A stretch of 64,000 nucleotides of DNA. It comes from Elusimicrobia bacterium GWA2_61_42 (GTDB taxonomy: Bacteria > Elusimicrobiota > Elusimicrobia > Elusimicrobiales > UBA9959). The notes beneath the pieces were generated by a model. That model worked only from the letters and a program-made list of their open reading frames with translations, was not told where the DNA came from and did not search any database. The stretch spans positions 41,738-105,737 of the forward strand of contig MGTU01000012.1 in the NCBI GenBank assembly GCA_001799615.1. Direction: 5' to 3'. Shown piece after piece: positions 60,948-64,000 of the stretch (its first letter is position 1; every line of letters starts with the position of its first letter). Position numbers and translations under genes: made by a program.

Positions 60948-63443
60948 TTACGGATAAGACCGGATAAACGCTGTTAGAATATCTTTTTCGGAATCAGACA
61001 GCTTTGCTGTCTTGAACATGCTCCTTGCAAGGGCGAGAAAAACCTCAAAATGATATATTGCTGAGAATTCCTCAACACTAAATCTCAGCTCTCCTGGCGG
61101 GGCTGTTCTTTTTTTGGGCTGTGCCTTAATAAACTCTACAAATAGTTTGGGGGAATTCTTCACGATACCTAAAACATAATCGCTTACTATTCTGCGTTGT
61201 TCGTGTGTGGCCTTGCCCCAGTATGTCCCCCACTGGTAAAGAATTAGCTCCCAACCGTATGGATATTCTTCAAAGACATTCTTATTCCCATCAACAAAAT
61301 ATTCTTTTAATCGCTTAGCTGCGATTGACTTTAATTTCTCAATGTCTGCTGCTTTGTATATCTTGTGCCAATCTCCACCACGCTCTTCTTTGCAGCTTAA
61401 AACAATCGCAACCAAAAGAGACATGTCTGGCGTGTCTTGCATTACTTTCTCGAGGATGCCTGAGACATCTTCCAGGTTGTTGATGAACCCAAGCATCAGG
61501 AATGAAATCTTTGTGTGGTCTGAGAGATTGATTGTCCCATCGCGCCTAGCTGAAAAATCTCTTGCATTTTTGTGAATATACTCGATTAGCGCAGTGGTCG
61601 TATCAAGCTTGAGAGATGCCTTGAAGTCATGCAGTTTGTCTATCAACTGTGATTGCAGATTCTTGCCACGATAGAACTCAAATGTTTTAGCGATTACTGT
61701 TAATCGGCTGTCGGGGGAGGCATTGTTCCAAGACAAAATGACTTCTTCAATCTGGTTGTCTGAGAGATCAGAAGTCGCAACTTGCAAAGCAAAATACTTG
61801 TAGAAACAGTCGGGATGTGAAATCCTTTTTGCGGATCTATACGATGCAGGAGAAAATGATGCTGTCATTACACCATAGAATGCATATTGCACATCAAAAA
61901 ACATCTTTTCGAGAATGGCTTTAATCCCGTCGCTGTCTTGTCTGTCGGTTAGCAGTTTTTCAATATGGGCTTTGATTATGGCTTTTCTGTCTTGTTTGTA
62001 GCCTCCGCCATAGTAAAGAAATGAATTCTCCCCCCACTCGAAGTGTTGATAAATATGGGGGTTTCGCTGGATATCGGTATAAATCTCAGGATGAAATACG
62101 CGTAAGAAATCCAGGAGAAGGAAATCTAGAATAGAAACTTCTTCACGAATCATAGGCAATGTGAAGTTTAGGGAGTTTATGTAGCGTTTGATTTGTCTTA
62201 TGTTCGCTAGAGTGCGCTTCATGTGCATTTGGTAAATTAGTGGGAATTCCGAGTAAAACTCTTTTTCAGTCTCTTCTGTTATCCCCAGGCGAGAAAAAAG
62301 TGCGGAAATGCTACTGTCAAAGAAATTGTCTAGGCATTTCTGCTCTACAAGTGGCACTTGCACAGGTAATTGAATAATCTTTTCAAGATATTCTGGGACA
62401 AAATCCTTATACCTCTCTGCTAAAACTGTGGAAACACGTTTGGCGTCAAAAATCAGTACGAACCTAAGGCGTTGAAATTTGGCCATTAACCTTACAAGTT
62501 TGAAAACAACAAGCATTTCTTTGGCTTCTAGCCGGTCAATATCATCAATAAAGATGATTACATCTTTTTTTAATTGATTGATCGCATCTTGGATGCCATC
62601 TTGAACATGCTTTAGCGAATCTCTGGAAAAATCAATACGCATTCCTAGGCCTGAGAACCCCGTAACTTTTAAGTAGTTGGTAAACAGTGATCGCAGGTTC
62701 CCCATCCAATATTTATCAGAAACAGTGGACTCAAATGCATGAAAAAACGACTTAATAATTTCTTCCTCGTCCCGGAAATACCAGGGGTCGAAGTCTACGA
62801 CGATGGCCTCACTATTTCCTTCAAATCGCTTCTTTAATAAATTAATAATTGATGTCTTCCCGTCTCCCCAACCGCCGTTTAAGCCAATGATATACGGATC
62901 TGGGAACGGGAGGCTGGTGATTAAACTGTATAACTTATCCACAAAACTGCCTCGCCCCAATAAGTCTTTATCCTCAGAGTCTATAGGCTCATCTTTAGAC
63001 TCAGAACCTTTTCTGGAAACTTCTGGTGCGACAGTAGCCCGACAGAGAGTGAATCTGTAAATGTAGAAAAGTAATGCGCCGAAAATGTTGGGTAGTAAAA
63101 GTGCATTCGCAAAAAGTCCGGGGGCTTTGAAGTCGTATAGTAGGGATATCGTCGCTAAAAGCACAAAAGTTATGTCGTCAAATGAGTTGGAAACGGTAAT
63201 ATCTAGCCTACAAGTGTTTGCAATCCGGTTAGCTAAATGTGCTAACTGCTTCCAATAGTGCCAGATAACAACTGCTTCGAGAATTATAAATGCTGCATAG
63301 ATTCGGAGATCGAGATTGTTAAGATAATTGGCAATCGTTCTTGCATGAGGAAGCTCAAGCAGTAAGGGTGTGAAGTAAGAGAATAAATACGCGATAATGC
63401 TTAAGGTGATAAGGCGAAGGAATTCATTGAGTTTCCGTGTCAT
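60948..63443 (-). CDS. Membrane-anchored KAP-family P-loop NTPase
   Basis: 831 residues. Four N-terminal hydrophobic segments (about 10-31, 45-64, 88-105, 110-133). KAP NTPase domain: Walker A GLNGGWGDGKTS at 187-198, DFDPWYF at 217-223, Walker B VIIFIDDIDRL at 295-305 and downstream ARRY-like region (LANIRQIKRYINSLNF). The last ~400 residues are helical and unrecognised. KAP NTPases with membrane helices (tmn-type) have been linked to phage defence. Transcribed toward the helicase operon with 43 nt between the stops; follows the XRE gene by 44 nt (GGGAG ribosome binding site). Confidence 0.9.
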   Translation of the reverse strand: MTRKLNEFLRLITLSIIAYLFSYFTPLLLELPHARTIANYLNNLDLRIYAAFIILEAVVIWHYWKQLAHLANRIANTCRLDITVSNSFDDITFVLLATISLLYDFKAPGLFANALLLPNIFGALLFYIYRFTLCRATVAPEVSRKGSESKDEPIDSEDKDLLGRGSFVDKLYSLITSLPFPDPYIIGLNGGWGDGKTSIINLLKKRFEGNSEAIVVDFDPWYFRDEEEIIKSFFHAFESTVSDKYWMGNLRSLFTNYLKVTGFSGLGMRIDFSRDSLKHVQDGIQDAINQLKKDVIIFIDDIDRLEAKEMLVVFKLVRLMAKFQRLRFVLIFDAKRVSTVLAERYKDFVPEYLEKIIQLPVQVPLVEQKCLDNFFDSSISALFSRLGITEETEKEFYSEFPLIYQMHMKRTLANIRQIKRYINSLNFTLPMIREEVSILDFLLLDFLRVFHPEIYTDIQRNPHIYQHFEWGENSFLYYGGGYKQDRKAIIKAHIEKLLTDRQDSDGIKAILEKMFFDVQYAFYGVMTASFSPASYRSAKRISHPDCFYKYFALQVATSDLSDNQIEEVILSWNNASPDSRLTVIAKTFEFYRGKNLQSQLIDKLHDFKASLKLDTTTALIEYIHKNARDFSARRDGTINLSDHTKISFLMLGFINNLEDVSGILEKVMQDTPDMSLLVAIVLSCKEERGGDWHKIYKAADIEKLKSIAAKRLKEYFVDGNKNVFEEYPYGWELILYQWGTYWGKATHEQRRIVSDYVLGIVKNSPKLFVEFIKAQPKKRTAPPGELRFSVEEFSAIYHFEVFLALARSMFKTAKLSDSEKDILTAFIRSYP

Positions 63444-63487
63444 TCGTTAATGCTCCCGCTTATAAAGGGCGATTGCGCTGAATTGTT

Positions 63488-63703
63488 CTATATGCCTTTA
63501 AGCAATATGGATACCGTGACCTTCAAGGCTTTTGAAAGCTTCTCAATATTGCTGAGTGTTATGTTCCGTTCTGCCCGTTCTATCATGCCTATATAGGTCC
63601 GGTGGAACCCGGCTTTTGCGGCGAATTCTTCTTGGGATAACTCTAGCTTCTTTCGTTCTTCCCTAACCCGTTTAGCGAACTTTATAAGAATTGGTTTCTT
63701 CAT
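63488..63703 (-). CDS. XRE-family regulator (controller-protein-like)
   Basis: 71 residues: a single Cro/C1-type HTH at ~23-43 (LSQEEFAAKAGFHRTYIGMI) with no ligand domain, the size and style of restriction-modification C proteins. First gene of the unit with the KAP NTPase, and likely sets its own level through an operator inside its promoter. Confidence 0.92.
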   Translation of the reverse strand: MKKPILIKFAKRVREERKKLELSQEEFAAKAGFHRTYIGMIERAERNITLSNIEKLSKALKVTVSILLKGI

Positions 63704-63727
63704 TACTGAAAGTCTAGGAATTTGCTA

Positions 63728-63756
63728 ATTATACATCTACATACAAGACGTAGCAA
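63728..63756 (-). promoter_or_regulatory. Promoter of the xre-KAP unit with overlapping palindrome
   Basis: Minus strand TTGCTA (63751-63756), 17-bp spacer, TATAAT (63728-63733). An inverted repeat CTAC / GTAG (63737-63740 and 63750-63753) fills the spacer, well placed for the XRE protein. Confidence 0.65.
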
Positions 63757-63810
63757 TTATATATAATAGAAAGAGGGAGGTAGGCGGCAGCTTATAACAG
63801 CGAAGATTTA

Positions 63811-64000
63811 TGCGCGCGGGGAATAATTTTCTGCGTTGTACGGCCGCCGAAGGCGGACGGGAGCGGCCCTGTAAGGCCCAGTTGGGTACCGGCCGGCCGC
63901 GCACAGAGGTGTTGATAAGTGCGGGACTCCTTGGGAGCAGGTGCGACGGCGCTTTGTGCCGGAGCCCTGCGAACCGCCTTCTCGCGGCAAGGAGCAGTGC
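63811..64000 (+). repeat. Right copy of the island-flanking inverted repeat (cut by window end)
   Basis: Matches the reverse complement of 54192-54382; begins TGCGCGCGGGGAATAATTTT at its inner end. It runs to the last base of the window, so its full length is unknown. Confidence 0.9.

Overview
The window reads as chromosomal DNA of a Gram-negative (diderm) bacterium with a GC-rich, densely packed, mostly housekeeping genome. Outer-membrane evidence includes LptD, Pal/CpoB/TolB, MltA and several beta-barrel proteins. MenA together with a polyprenyl diphosphate synthase points to a menaquinone-type quinone. The gene content would fit the Elusimicrobiota or a similar phylum, but no rRNA or marker comparison is available, so that placement is only an inference. 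No rRNA or CRISPR array was seen; one tRNA (Val, anticodon TAC) is present.

Layout. 1-5.5 kb: minus-strand surface cassette (FecR-domain protein, outer-membrane barrel, and a long beta-propeller/FnIII-like protein cut by the window start). 5.5-11 kb: zinc-type CDF exporter, then plus-strand polyprenyl synthase-menA and pal-cpoB-tolB. 11.1-32.8 kb: a long minus-strand run of core genes with many 1-26 nt overlaps (smc, phosphoesterase, receiver, trxA, polA, rhomboid, coaE, rho, M23 peptidase, rpmE, prfA, prmC, murA, folC, ROK kinase, lptD, epimerase, tdk, and a lone transposase N-terminal domain coupled to tdk). 32.9-36.7 kb: a second FecR/barrel cassette paralogous to the first. 36.8-39.7 kb: peptidoglycan turnover operon (mltA, namZ, single-domain receiver). 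39.79-40.18 kb: gene-free DNA that folds on paper into a closed three-armed cloverleaf. 40.2-47.2 kb: queG, birA, nadC, uvrB, an IspH-UbiA fusion, an ECF-type sigma factor and tRNA-Val. 47.4-53.8 kb: OPT transporter, lipase, and a fabG / double-TetR / KASIII-like cluster.

54.2-64.0 kb is clearly different. It is AT-richer, its codons look unlike the surroundings, and it is bounded by an inverted pair of ~190-bp repeats (about 96% identical by eye; the right copy runs off the window). Inside are two convergent units. One is a plus-strand operon: a 1529-residue SF1 helicase with a C-terminal Vsr/DUF559-like nuclease and zinc fingers, a one-helix membrane protein, and a zinc/SEC-C protein. The other is a minus-strand pair: an XRE regulator and a membrane-anchored KAP P-loop NTPase. 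This has the look of a horizontally acquired defence island and is the best candidate for an undescribed system here.

Promoters have two visible styles. One is TTGACA with an 18-bp spacer (both fecR genes and the fabG cluster). The other is an extended -10 (TGnTAnAAT) only 6-8 nt before a start codon with no ribosome binding site (uvrB, ispH, nadC, sigma factor and a receiver gene), implying leaderless mRNAs.
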